Shown: one piece after another, positions 8,485 to 16,571 of the stretch
Position numbering within the stretch: the stretch's first letter is position 1
Layout: each line of letters begins with the position of its first letter
Assembly (NCBI GenBank): GCA_913051905.1
Contig: CAJXBY010000022.1
Coordinates: 1-22,486, forward strand
Length of the DNA: 22,486 nucleotides
Reading direction: 5' to 3'
Origin: an uncultured Gammaproteobacteria bacterium
GTDB taxonomy: Bacteria; Pseudomonadota; Gammaproteobacteria; Arenicellales; UBA868
The notes under the pieces: model-generated
What the model saw: only the letters and a program-made list of their open reading frames with translations
What the model was told of the DNA's origin: nothing
Database searches by the model: none
Made by a program: the position numbers and the translations under genes

Positions 8485-9464
8485 CGGTCTGCCTTCTTAT
8501 CGATTTCGAGGGCTTCCAACAGGACCTCCATGTCTGCTGGTACCGGGCTCTGCCACTGCATCGACCGACCGGTCCGGGGATGAGTCAACGCCAGCGTGAA
8601 GGCGTGTAGCGCCTGACGACTGAATTGTCGCAGTGTTGAGGCGAAGACTTCACTCGCTGCTTTCGGGATTTTCAGACGTCCGCCATAAAGCGGATCACCG
8701 ACCAGCGGATATCCGGCATGTGACATGTGCACCCGAATCTGGTGCGTGCGCCCCGTTTCCAACTCAACCTGCAGCAATGTGTGGGACCTGAACCGTGTCT
8801 TGACCCGATAGTGTGTGACCGCCGGCTTGCCGCGATCGCTGACCGCCATCCGCAGACGATCCCGCGGATGGCGGCCTATAGGCGCGTTTACCATACCGCC
8901 TGCCACAGGAGTCCCGTTAACCAGTGCAAGATAGATACGGGAAACCGAATGGCGCTCCAACGCGAGAATCAGTTGCGCACGGGACTGCTCGGTCCGTGCC
9001 ACGACCAGCAGGCCGCTGGTGTCCTTGTCAATTCGATGGACAAGACCTGCTCTGGGCAGAGTAGCCTGTTCGGGGTAATGGTGAATGATGGCATTGGCCA
9101 GCGTACTATCGGGATTGCCTGCACCAGGGTGGACCACAAGGCCCGCAGGTTTATCGATGACGAGGATGTCATGGTCCTGATGGACAACCTCAAGCGGCAA
9201 TTCCTGCGCCCGCCACGGCCGAGGCTCGACTGGCGGCACTTCCAGGCGGACCTGTTCGCCACCTCGAACCGGATCCCGCCCTTTTGGTACCCGGCCGAAA
9301 ATCGTAATCCGGCCCTGTTTGGTCCATTGCTGAAGCTGTGAGCGCGAGTACGGGGGAAACAGGCCGGTCAGAACCTTGTCCAATCGTTGCCCCGATGCCT
9401 CAGCGGGAACCACACCTTCCATCACGGTTGTGCCATCAGTCATGGGAACGAGAAACCCAACCAC
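8481..9464 (-). CDS. rluD: 23S rRNA pseudouridine(1911/1915/1917) synthase RluD
   Basis: Makes the three pseudouridines in helix 69 of 23S rRNA, at the subunit interface. An N-terminal S4-like RNA-binding domain (SGQRLDKVLTGLFPPYSRSQ, about 24-43) is followed by the RluA-type catalytic domain with HRIDKDTSGLLVVAR at 143-157, where Asp146 is the catalytic aspartate. GRTHQIRVHM and LVGDPLYGG follow. The length of 327 matches E. coli (326). The start is uncertain: GTG at 9464 has AGGAAG almost touching it, and an ATG at 9443 is also possible; homologues begin in this area. It is the first gene of the rluD-pgeF-(tlpA) unit and is divergent from bamD, as in E. coli. Confidence 0.95.
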   Translation of the reverse strand: MVGFLVPMTDGTTVMEGVVPAEASGQRLDKVLTGLFPPYSRSQLQQWTKQGRITIFGRVPKGRDPVRGGEQVRLEVPPVEPRPWRAQELPLEVVHQDHDILVIDKPAGLVVHPGAGNPDSTLANAIIHHYPEQATLPRAGLVHRIDKDTSGLLVVARTEQSRAQLILALERHSVSRIYLALVNGTPVAGGMVNAPIGRHPRDRLRMAVSDRGKPAVTHYRVKTRFRSHTLLQVELETGRTHQIRVHMSHAGYPLVGDPLYGGRLKIPKAASEVFASTLRQFSRQALHAFTLALTHPRTGRSMQWQSPVPADMEVLLEALEIDKKADR

Positions 9465-9483
9465 CTTCCTGGACCATCCCGGC

Positions 9484-9491
9484 AGTATAAT
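9484..9491. promoter_or_regulatory. Overlapping -10 elements of a bidirectional bamD/rluD promoter
   Basis: The plus strand carries a perfect TATAAT at 9486-9491 facing bamD, and the minus strand carries TATACT at 9489-9484 facing rluD, so the two -10 boxes share four bases. Start points would fall near 9498 (bamD) and 9477 (rluD). Neither direction has a convincing -35 at 16-18 bases. The two hexamers are seen directly; shared use is inferred from the 60-base divergent gap. Confidence 0.6.
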
Positions 9492-9524
9492 TTATTCTGG
9501 TTTACAAACTGACCGCGCAGCAAA

Positions 9525-10292
9525 ATGGTCAAATTCCTTCACATCATCACGGTGCTTGTCACTCTGGTCGGACTTGCCAGCGGCTGTTCTATTCTTGGTG
9601 AAAAAGACGAGACCGCAGATTGGACAGCAGAGACATTCCTGAATACCGCCCAGGATTACCGGGATGCCGGAAACTGGGAGCAGGCCATTGACTACTACCG
9701 CAAACTGGAGGGCCGTTTTCCCTATGGCACATTTGCCGAGCAGGCACAGCTTGACATTGCCTACGTCTACTTTAAAAGCGACCAGCCCGCCCTGGCCATC
9801 GCCTCGGCAGATCGATTTATCCAAATGCACCCAGTGCACCCCAATGTGGACTATGCCTACTACCTGAAAGGGCTGGCCGGCTTTCAACCATCCGCAGGAT
9901 TTTTCTCTACAGTGACGGGAAGCGACCCCAGCACGCGGGATATCGAACCCGTACGCGAAGCGCTCGGCGCCTACCGCGAACTCGTCAGACGGTTTCCAGA
10001 CAGCCGCTATGCACCGGACGCACGAAAGCGACTGGTCCAGATCGTCAACATACTGGCGATGCACGATGTGGGTGTTGCCCGCTACTACTATTCACGCGGT
10101 GCCTATGTCGCCGCAGTCAACCGGGCAAAGCATGTACTGGAGACCTATCAAACTGCCGCAGCGACAGAACATGCTCTGGCTGTGATGGCGGATGCCTACG
10201 GCAAGATGGGTCTGGATGAACTGCACAAGGACGCACTGCGGGTCCTTCGGCTCAACTATCCCCAGAGCGAGTATCTGCACGAACGCAGTTGA
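9525..10292 (+). CDS. bamD: Outer membrane protein assembly factor BamD (lipoprotein)
   Basis: Essential lipoprotein of the BAM complex, which inserts beta-barrel proteins into the outer membrane; BamD contacts BamA, BamC and substrates from the periplasmic side. The 255 residues (E. coli 245) start with a signal sequence ending in LASGC, with the lipidated cysteine at 21. Five TPR-like helical pairs follow, the first around TAQDYRDAGNWEQAIDYYRK and the second with YVYFKSDQPALAIASADRF. The ATG at 9525 gives a proper lipoprotein signal, although the ribosome-binding site is weak. It is divergent from rluD, as in E. coli, and convergent with nadE, with a 15-base gap and no terminator hairpin. 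Confidence 0.96.
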   Translation: MVKFLHIITVLVTLVGLASGCSILGEKDETADWTAETFLNTAQDYRDAGNWEQAIDYYRKLEGRFPYGTFAEQAQLDIAYVYFKSDQPALAIASADRFIQMHPVHPNVDYAYYLKGLAGFQPSAGFFSTVTGSDPSTRDIEPVREALGAYRELVRRFPDSRYAPDARKRLVQIVNILAMHDVGVARYYYSRGAYVAAVNRAKHVLETYQTAAATEHALAVMADAYGKMGLDELHKDALRVLRLNYPQSEYLHERS

Positions 10293-10307
10293 ATAACCGG
10301 TTTCGAC

Positions 10308-11924
10308 CTAGCGGAATCCCGAGGTGATGGGATAACGCCGGTCACGCCCGAACGCCCGACGCGTGATCCGCACACCGGGTGGTGCCTGACGCCGCTTGTA
10401 CTCGTTGCGGTTGACCATGGCCACAACAGCATTCACGACTTCAGCATCGAAACCTTGCGCGACAATATCCTGGGGCGATCGGTCCTGCTCGATATAGGCC
10501 TCGAGGATAGGATCCAGCACCGGGTAAGGCGGCAGGCTGTCCTGGTCTTCCTGATCGGGTGCCAATTCGGCGGACGGCGCTCTGGTGATGACCCGATCAG
10601 GGATGACCGCAGAGATAGTGTTTCGAAACCGTGCCAACTGATACACCAGCGTTTTAGGAACATCCTTGATCGCAGCGAAACCGCCTGCCATGTCGCCATA
10701 GAGGGTGGCATAACCAACGGCCATCTCACTTTTGTTACCCGTCGTCAGAACGAGGCGACCAGTCTTATTGGATATGGCCATCAGCAGATTGCCACGAATG
10801 CGGGCTTGCAAATTCTCTTCTGTAGTATCTGGCGCCCACCCCTCAAACACGGGCTGCAGTTCCCGTTCGTAAGCCTCGACAAGTTTCTCGATGGAGATTT
10901 CGCGGCACTCGACCCCCAGACTGGCAGCTTCTTCCCGGGCGTCGTCAAGACTCATCTTCCGGGTGTATTGTGAGGGCATCAGAACGGCCGTTACCCGGTC
11001 GCTGCCCAGCGCATCTACTGCAATCACCAGTGTCAATGCCGAATCGATTCCACCGGAAAGACCGATAACCACACCACTAAACCCGTTTTTGTTGACGTAG
11101 TCCCTGACCCCGGTGACCAGCGCCTGGTAAACGCTCTTTTCGGCGCCCGGCATTTCTGTTATCTGATCGGCGCCCGCCTGCAGGTCGCCCCCGACAAAAT
11201 CCACCCGCGTCAGGTGTTCATCAAAAAACGAGCTGCGCTGGATCACCTGGCCCGAAGCGTTGACCGAGAAGGAACCTCCATCGAACACCAGTTCGTCCTG
11301 GCCGCCGACCGTATTGACGTAAACGACCGGCACCTGGCTGGTACGGGCCCGCTCGGCGACAACGTTGTTTTCCCTTTCTATTGCTTTGTTGAGATGGAAC
11401 GGCGAAGCGTTCAAGTTCAGCACCAGCTGGGCACCAGCCGAGACGCTTTCCAGGACTGGCTCCGGATACCAAATGTCCTCGCAGACCGTAATGGCTGTCG
11501 CCACACCGCCGATCCCCACAACACAAGGCTCGTGACCTGCACTGAAATAGCGTTTTTCGTCAAATACACTATAGTTGGGCAACTCTCGCTTGTAGTACCT
11601 GGCTGTGATGACACCTTCATCGATGACAGAAGCAGTGTTATAAACGGCACCATCGACCCGCCAGGGATGGCCGATGACGGCACAGACACCCTTAAGGCCA
11701 GTTCTCACGGCATCTACACCCTGCTCAGCCTTGCCCAGAAAGTCGTCGCGAAACAGAAGGTCTTCAGGCGGGTAGCCGGTAATTGACAGTTCCGGGAACA
11801 GAACAACCCGGCAACCCAGTTCGTCTCGAGCCTGTTCGCAGGTCGAGATAATGCGCTGGGTATTTCCATCGATGTCACCCACGGTAAAATTGAGCTGGGC
11901 AAGCGCAATAGAGAGAACAGTCAT
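10308..11924 (-). CDS. nadE: Glutamine-dependent NAD+ synthase
   Basis: Catalyses the last step of NAD+ synthesis, amidating nicotinic acid adenine dinucleotide with ammonia drawn from glutamine. The 538 residues hold an N-terminal nitrilase-like glutaminase domain with the triad Glu45 (LFPELSITG), Lys112 (YKRELPN) and Cys148 (TVCEDIWYP). A C-terminal synthetase domain carries the pyrophosphatase loop GLSGGIDSAL (288-297), the TGNKSE motif and GYATLYGDMAGGFA. This is the two-domain type, unlike the short ammonia-dependent NadE of E. coli. The start ATG (11924-11922) shares one base with the start of the divergent acyltransferase gene, so any promoter must lie inside that gene. Confidence 0.96.
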   Translation of the reverse strand: MTVLSIALAQLNFTVGDIDGNTQRIISTCEQARDELGCRVVLFPELSITGYPPEDLLFRDDFLGKAEQGVDAVRTGLKGVCAVIGHPWRVDGAVYNTASVIDEGVITARYYKRELPNYSVFDEKRYFSAGHEPCVVGIGGVATAITVCEDIWYPEPVLESVSAGAQLVLNLNASPFHLNKAIERENNVVAERARTSQVPVVYVNTVGGQDELVFDGGSFSVNASGQVIQRSSFFDEHLTRVDFVGGDLQAGADQITEMPGAEKSVYQALVTGVRDYVNKNGFSGVVIGLSGGIDSALTLVIAVDALGSDRVTAVLMPSQYTRKMSLDDAREEAASLGVECREISIEKLVEAYERELQPVFEGWAPDTTEENLQARIRGNLLMAISNKTGRLVLTTGNKSEMAVGYATLYGDMAGGFAAIKDVPKTLVYQLARFRNTISAVIPDRVITRAPSAELAPDQEDQDSLPPYPVLDPILEAYIEQDRSPQDIVAQGFDAEVVNAVVAMVNRNEYKRRQAPPGVRITRRAFGRDRRYPITSGFR

Positions 11925-13132
11925 TGGTCAGTAGTCACACCCCTGGGGTCCTGAAATCACAAGACGAGAGCCAACGGACAGATATTAGTTCCTCGGACCT
12001 CACTCTCACAATACACGATCAGCTGGATCAGATTGACCAGGCGCAATGGAACCGGCTCGTTCCTGATGACACACCCATGCTCCGTCACGAGTTTCTGCAA
12101 GCTCTGGAGAGTAGCGGTGCAGTCTGTCGGGATACCGGCTGGAAACCGTGCCATCTCGGCCTGACCCGGGACGACCGTCTGGTCGCCGCGGTCCCGTGCT
12201 ACCTGAAATCCCACTCTTACGGCGAGTTTATATTCGACTGGGCCTGGGCCCGGGCCTACCAGCAGTCCGGGCTTGAGTACTACCCGAAGCTGCTGGTGGC
12301 GGTTCCGTTTACGCCCGTCACCGGGCGCCGTCTGCTGACAGACCCGCAACATGACACTGACCAACTGGCTCCCGTACTGGTCAGTGGGCTGCGAACGCTG
12401 GCAGAGAAACTTGAGGTGTCCTCGGTTCACTGCCTGTTTTCTACCTCCAGCGACAACCGTTACTTCAGGGACTTCGACTTCGTCGACCGTACCAGTCACC
12501 AATTCCACTGGCAGAACGACGGCTATCAGGATTTCCATGATTTCCTCGGATCCCTGTCATCGAAGAAACGAAAAAACATCACGCGGGAAAGGCGCCGTGT
12601 ACGCGAAGCCGGGATCAGGATGTCGTGGCTCGATCAATCCGAAGTCACTGACCAGACAGTCGACTTTTTTTTCGCCTGCTACCGCAACACGATTGCCGAA
12701 CACGGTTCCTACCTTTATCTGAATCGGGACTTTTTCCAATCCGTCTGCACAAACCTCCCAGATCACGTGCGAATGCTGGTGGCGGAAAAAGATGGCAATC
12801 CGGTCGCTGCCGCATTTTTCCTGTGTGGACAACACTCACTCTACGGCCGCTATTGGGGCGCCCTCGAATGGATTCCGGATCTGCATTTTGAGACCTGTTA
12901 TTACGCGCCGATCGAATACTGCATCGCCAACGGTTTGTCCCGATTCGAGGCGGGTGCGCAAGGGGAGCATAAGCTCAGCCGCGGACTGATGCCGGCCAGG
13001 ACTCTTTCAGCCCATTGGCTGAGCCACAGCGGCTTTCACGATGCAGTCGAGCGTTATACGCGCGAAGAACGCCGGGACATTGAGCGCTACACCGCGGTAT
13101 TGGCCGAACACTCTCCGTTTCGCCGGGGTTGA
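11924..13132 (+). CDS. FemAB-like / GNAT-fold N-acyltransferase (COG3146, DUF482-like)
   Basis: Resembles the large family often labelled peptidogalycan biosynthesis protein, whose members have a double GNAT fold like FemAB aminoacyltransferases; the true substrate is unknown. Recognisable stretches are FIFDWAWARAY (102-112), YYPKLLVAVPFTPV (119-132), the basic SSKKRKNITRERRRV (212-226) and FEAGAQGEHKLSRGLMP (341-357). No signal peptide or membrane segment is visible, so the protein is likely cytoplasmic. The length of 402 is near the family norm. The best supported start is TTG at 11924, with GAGAG eight bases upstream; no ATG or GTG lies in frame before Met52, which would cut into conserved sequence. 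That TTG shares a base with the nadE start codon on the other strand. Confidence 0.8.
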   Translation: MVSSHTPGVLKSQDESQRTDISSSDLTLTIHDQLDQIDQAQWNRLVPDDTPMLRHEFLQALESSGAVCRDTGWKPCHLGLTRDDRLVAAVPCYLKSHSYGEFIFDWAWARAYQQSGLEYYPKLLVAVPFTPVTGRRLLTDPQHDTDQLAPVLVSGLRTLAEKLEVSSVHCLFSTSSDNRYFRDFDFVDRTSHQFHWQNDGYQDFHDFLGSLSSKKRKNITRERRRVREAGIRMSWLDQSEVTDQTVDFFFACYRNTIAEHGSYLYLNRDFFQSVCTNLPDHVRMLVAEKDGNPVAAAFFLCGQHSLYGRYWGALEWIPDLHFETCYYAPIEYCIANGLSRFEAGAQGEHKLSRGLMPARTLSAHWLSHSGFHDAVERYTREERRDIERYTAVLAEHSPFRRG

Positions 13133-13228
13133 ATCGCCTATCTCAGGGGTATCGCAGACCACTTAAGATGGATATAAACTCTATGCATCTGCCATTCAAA
13201 GAGTTGCCGATCGACGACGCGGAATATC

Positions 13229-13930
13229 ATGTCAGGACAATTCGAACAGTATGCTTTTCCACCACTGGAAGCCGCCACACCTGAAGGCCTTCTGGCAGTT
13301 GGCGGCGATCTGAGCAGCGGTCGTCTGCTTGCAGCCTACCGAAAAGGGATCTTTCCGTGGTACAGCGCCGGCCAGCCGATTCTCTGGTGGTCGCCGAATC
13401 CCAGGACGGTACTTTACCCTGGACAACTCCGGATCAAACGCAGTCTGCGCAGCGCTCTCAGAAAAGAAGACTTCCGGATCACGACGGACCGTGCCTTCGA
13501 GACGGTGATCGAGGGCTGCGCGGCTCCACGGCCCGGGGATTCAGACACCGGCACCTGGATCACGACCGAGATGATGGAGGCCTACACACAACTTTATCGT
13601 GAAGGTCATGCCCATTCGGTGGAGGTCTGGCAGGATGGAACGCTCGCTGGCGGGCTGTATGGTATTGCCATCGGCCGGGTGTTCTTCGGAGAGAGTATGT
13701 TCAGCCGCGTCCGAGATGCGTCCAAAGTGGGCCTGGTCGGACTGGTCAGGATTCTGACTGAAAAACGATTTGTCGTGATCGACTGCCAACTCCCCTCAGA
13801 TCACCTTTTTTCGCTGGGCGCCCGGAGTATTCCCCGCAGCCGGTTCATCACCCAGCTTGGCCAGGCTGTGGACAAAGTAGATACCCCCGGCCTGTGGGAC
13901 GTCGAGCTCAACGACCTGAGCCTGTTATGA
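13229..13930 (+). CDS. aat: Leucyl/phenylalanyl-tRNA--protein transferase
   Basis: Attaches Leu or Phe from charged tRNA to proteins with N-terminal Lys or Arg, making an N-degron for ClpS/ClpAP. The 233 residues (E. coli 234) show every block of the family: FPPLEAATPEGLLAVGGDLS (10-29), YRKGIFPWYS (37-46), ILWWSPNPRTVL (51-62), TGTWIT (107-112), GHAHSVEVW (126-134) and FFGESMFSR (152-160). The ATG at 13229 fits the usual distance to the FPP block; TAA in the same frame at about 13175 rules out a longer start. A TATAAA at 13173-13178 could be a -10 but has no good -35. The stop overlaps the bpt start as ATGA, so the two tagging enzymes are coupled. Confidence 0.96.
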   Translation: MSGQFEQYAFPPLEAATPEGLLAVGGDLSSGRLLAAYRKGIFPWYSAGQPILWWSPNPRTVLYPGQLRIKRSLRSALRKEDFRITTDRAFETVIEGCAAPRPGDSDTGTWITTEMMEAYTQLYREGHAHSVEVWQDGTLAGGLYGIAIGRVFFGESMFSRVRDASKVGLVGLVRILTEKRFVVIDCQLPSDHLFSLGARSIPRSRFITQLGQAVDKVDTPGLWDVELNDLSLL

Positions 13931-14643
13931 CCCGGCAACAGACCGCACCGGATCTGTACAAGTCGACCCCACACCGGTGTCCGTATCTGAGTGACAAAAC
14001 GGCTGCCAATCTACTGGTGGATCCCCGGTTTGATGTGACACCCGCTCTTTACGACAGTCTCATCAACCAGGGGTTCCGGCGAAACGGGACCCTCTATTAC
14101 CGGCCACATTGTCCCGGCTGTAACCAATGCCGGTCCGTCCGGATTCCAGTCAATCACTTTGAGCCCAGCCGTTCCCAGCAGCGAACACTGAAACGAAACG
14201 AAGATATCAGCCTGGAGCTCGGGGCAGCACGGTTTAGTGAAGAGCATTTCTCGTTGTACCGTCGTTACCAGTCCAGCCGCCACGCCGGCGACAGCATGGA
14301 TGATCCCGATCCTGCCAAATACAGGCAGTTTCTGATCAATTCAAATATCGATACCTTTGCCGTCGAATTGAGAATCGGGCGTCGACTGCTTGCCGTATCC
14401 ATCATGGATCACGTGGCCAACGGCCTTTCGGCTGTCTATACCTTTTTCGAACCCGACGAATCGAAAAGAGGTCCCGGGACACTGATGATTCTCAAACAGA
14501 TCGAACTCGCCAGGCGGATCGAGTACGACTGGCTTTACTTGGGATACTGGATCAAGGACTGTCGAAAAATGGCTTACAAAAACCATTTTCATCCCCTGCA
14601 GGGTTTCTGCCCGGAGACCGGGGTCTGGGCTGCGGTCGACTGA
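13927..14643 (+). CDS. bpt: Aspartate/glutamate leucyltransferase (Ate1-like)
   Basis: Transfers Leu to proteins with N-terminal Asp or Glu, the second bacterial N-degron tagging reaction, described for Vibrio Bpt; the family is related to eukaryotic arginyltransferase Ate1. From the ATG at 13927 the product has 238 residues, the normal size. CPYLSDKTA (18-26) and the CPGCNQCRSVRIPV block (62-75) contain the conserved cysteines 18, 62, 65 and 68; SRSQQRTLKRN and the GYWIKDCRKMAYKNHFHPL segment near the end complete the signature. The upstream in-frame GTG at 13894 would add 11 unrelated residues inside aat, so I prefer the ATGA-overlapping start. The usual nearby infA and clpS are not in the window; a metallo-hydrolase follows instead. 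Confidence 0.95.
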   Translation: MTRQQTAPDLYKSTPHRCPYLSDKTAANLLVDPRFDVTPALYDSLINQGFRRNGTLYYRPHCPGCNQCRSVRIPVNHFEPSRSQQRTLKRNEDISLELGAARFSEEHFSLYRRYQSSRHAGDSMDDPDPAKYRQFLINSNIDTFAVELRIGRRLLAVSIMDHVANGLSAVYTFFEPDESKRGPGTLMILKQIELARRIEYDWLYLGYWIKDCRKMAYKNHFHPLQGFCPETGVWAAVD

Positions 14644-14662
14644 AATCTGACGCTCACGAAAC

Positions 14663-15565
14663 GTGGCCGAGATTCCATTCCTGCGCACGCATGATTTCCG
14701 CTACGGCACCATAGAGCGGGTCTCGGAGGGTGTGCGCCGACTGACGGCAGAAAACCCCGGACCTTTCACATTTCATGGCACCGGAACTTATATCGTTGGG
14801 GAAGGTGAAGTCGCGGTGATCGACCCCGGGCCGGATGATCCCAATCATGTCCAGGCACTGCTGGACGGCCTTGCAGATGAAACCATCAGCCACATCATTC
14901 TTACTCACTGCCATAAGGATCACTCGCCCGCAGCCCGCCCGCTGCAGGCTGCAACCGGTGCAAAGACTTATGGGTTTGGGCCCCATGGTCATGCCGGTGA
15001 TGACGAGGCCGAACACCTAGAAGAAGGCGTTGACCACGAATTTTCTCCCGACATTCGCGTTACCGACGGCGATTCCATCTCCGGCCGCAACTGGGAACTG
15101 TCTTGTGTGCACACCCCGGGCCACACCAGCAATCACCTGTGCTTTGCGTGGGACGAGCACGATCTACTGTTCAGCGGTGACCACGTCATGGGCTGGTCAA
15201 CCACCGTCATAATCCCACCCGACGGGAACATGACGGACTATCTGGCAAGCTTGGATAAACTTCACCAGCGCCATGATGCCTGCCTGTGGCCGACCCACGG
15301 CCCACCAGTGACCGATCCAGAATCCTATCTGCTGGCCCTGATTGAGCACCGGATCGAGCGCATTGACTCGATACGGGAACTTCTGAGAACCGACGACCGT
15401 CGAATCTCGGATATGGTGCCCTTGCTTTATCCTGATATCCAGCCAGCATTGCACACCGCCGCGGGGCTTTCTACGCTGGCCTCGGTTCAACACCTCCAGA
15501 GACTGGGGGAGGTCACGACACTGGAAGACGTGGGCCGGGGCGTAGTTTTCAGTTACAGCGGATAG
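14663..15565 (+). CDS. Metallo-beta-lactamase-fold hydrolase (LACTB2-like)
   Basis: Probable zinc hydrolase of the glyoxalase II / LACTB2 branch; substrates could be thioesters, phosphodiesters or RNA. The 300 residues carry the signature THCHKDH (81-87; His82, His84, Asp86, His87), the third-ligand segment CVHTPGHTSNH, the bridging Asp in LFSGDHVMGWSTT, and a late WPTHGP histidine. A C-terminal helical region with a winged-helix-like look (about 225-300) is typical of LACTB2-like proteins. The start is GTG at 14663, 20 bases after bpt, with a poor ribosome-binding site; the sequence from MAEIPFLR on fits the family. It probably ends the aat-bpt transcript, and its stop lies three bases from the stop of the convergent Nudix gene. 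Confidence 0.85.
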   Translation: MAEIPFLRTHDFRYGTIERVSEGVRRLTAENPGPFTFHGTGTYIVGEGEVAVIDPGPDDPNHVQALLDGLADETISHIILTHCHKDHSPAARPLQAATGAKTYGFGPHGHAGDDEAEHLEEGVDHEFSPDIRVTDGDSISGRNWELSCVHTPGHTSNHLCFAWDEHDLLFSGDHVMGWSTTVIIPPDGNMTDYLASLDKLHQRHDACLWPTHGPPVTDPESYLLALIEHRIERIDSIRELLRTDDRRISDMVPLLYPDIQPALHTAAGLSTLASVQHLQRLGEVTTLEDVGRGVVFSYSG

Positions 15566-15568
15566 TGC

Positions 15569-16276
15569 TCATTTCCAGGTCACTCGCCTGTCGCCCCGCC
15601 AACTGAACAATGGTGTCGGCCGATCACCGGTCTCACCTTTTGACAGCGCAATGGCACGTTGCAACATGAACCGCGTGATGTTCCGCATGTCCTCTCCGGC
15701 AAGCTGATTCACATCCCACCAGCCGATCTCCACCAGCTCACCGTCACCATTAAGCTCACCGCTCAGCTTGGTGGCATCCGCCATGAAAAACCGGGCATGG
15801 AAGCGGATCTTGCTGAAACTCGGCGTAATGGCCCGGCCGACGTAACGCAGCTGTTCCAGGTCGGGCAACAGACCGAGATCGACAATAGGCCTCCAGGGGT
15901 CTGCCACACGGCCTTTGATGTGACCGGACACCCCCAGCATCATCCCGGTCTCCTCCCAGGTTTCCCGAATCGCCGTGAGGGCCAGCGTCCTGGCCCTTGA
16001 ATGAGAGTGGCCGACACCCATCAGACCCGTATAGTCCGGATTCAGTCCGGACGCTGGTTTGATCTGACTGTCGGCAGCTGAGACTGCACCGCCGGGAAAC
16101 ACCAATACGCCCGGCATAAAGCGGGCAGCTGGATTGCGCCGGCCCATGAGGATTTCAAGCTTCCTTCCTCTTTTTCGGGTAACGATCAGAGAGCTGGCAT
16201 CCCGCGGCCGAACCGGTGGATCACCTCGACCACGAACCGGCGGGTCACTGCGTCTTGTTTTTGATGAATTCGACAT
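15569..16276 (-). CDS. Nudix hydrolase, NUDT19/CoA-diphosphatase-like
   Basis: Predicted to cleave a nucleoside diphosphate linked to another moiety. The helix of the Nudix box is clear, RETWEETGM at 104-112, while the preceding FPGGAVSAAD segment (60-69) is separated from it by about 34 residues. That enlarged spacing, with the MPGVLVFPGG start, is characteristic of the NUDT8/NUDT19 branch, some of which hydrolyse CoA esters; the exact substrate is open. Length 235. The first 27 residues are basic and Pro-rich with a duplicated DPPVR and are probably disordered. The ATG at 16276 has AAGG almost touching it, so the true start might lie a little downstream. It is monocistronic and convergent with the metallo-hydrolase. 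Confidence 0.8.
   Translation of the reverse strand: MSNSSKTRRSDPPVRGRGDPPVRPRDASSLIVTRKRGRKLEILMGRRNPAARFMPGVLVFPGGAVSAADSQIKPASGLNPDYTGLMGVGHSHSRARTLALTAIRETWEETGMMLGVSGHIKGRVADPWRPIVDLGLLPDLEQLRYVGRAITPSFSKIRFHARFFMADATKLSGELNGDGELVEIGWWDVNQLAGEDMRNITRFMLQRAIALSKGETGDRPTPLFSWRGDRRVTWK
16209..16252 (-). repeat. Short imperfect 24-bp tandem repeat in the Nudix leader
   Basis: Two copies beginning CGAACCGG at 16209 and 16233 agree at 16 of the first 20 bases. On the coding strand they give the repeated DPPVR in residues 11-23 of the Nudix protein. The two copies look like a small in-frame duplication in a disordered leader. Confidence 0.5.
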
Positions 16277-16571
16277 CCTTCAGGAACGCCTAAGTTGGTC
16301 TCTTCACTGGCTTCTACCCGGCCTTGCGGACCCGTCTGACGGTGCTTCGGCAGAGCGGTTCGATCATACCTGACTTGTGGATCACCCGTCTGCCGGTAAC
16401 GCCTTTCGCTTGGTGGCTCTCATCAACGCCCTGCAGAACACAAGGTCTTTGAACCGGTGTAACAGCAGCACGCGGCAGTTCGGCCGGTTCCCTGCTCCAA
16501 AGCCACTGACTGAAAAACCCGCCACGCGTTTAGACTTCGCCTTGATCTCCAGCACTCAGTGTTGAGCAACT
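16277..16571. other. 295-base intergenic stretch with no convincing feature
   Basis: Lies between the divergent Nudix and arsC starts. A 62-codon plus-strand frame (16377-16565) has no ribosome-binding site, no recognisable sequence and an Arg/Ser/Thr-rich composition, so I do not call it a gene. A TATGAT on the minus strand (16368-16363) might serve the Nudix gene but has no -35. I see no terminator, riboswitch or repeat here. Confidence 0.5.

Noticed and set aside
13183..13284. 33-codon frame (starting MHLPFKELPIDD) overlapping the aat start
   Set aside because: It looks somewhat protein-like and might be an upstream leader, but it has only a weak purine stretch before it and no known counterpart; not enough to call.
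13894..13926. Longer bpt start at GTG 13894
   Set aside because: It adds 11 residues absent from the family and buries the start in aat; the ATGA overlap at 13927 is the normal coupled start.
16377..16565. 62-codon plus-strand frame before arsC
   Set aside because: No ribosome-binding site, no recognisable sequence, and a composition typical of chance frames.
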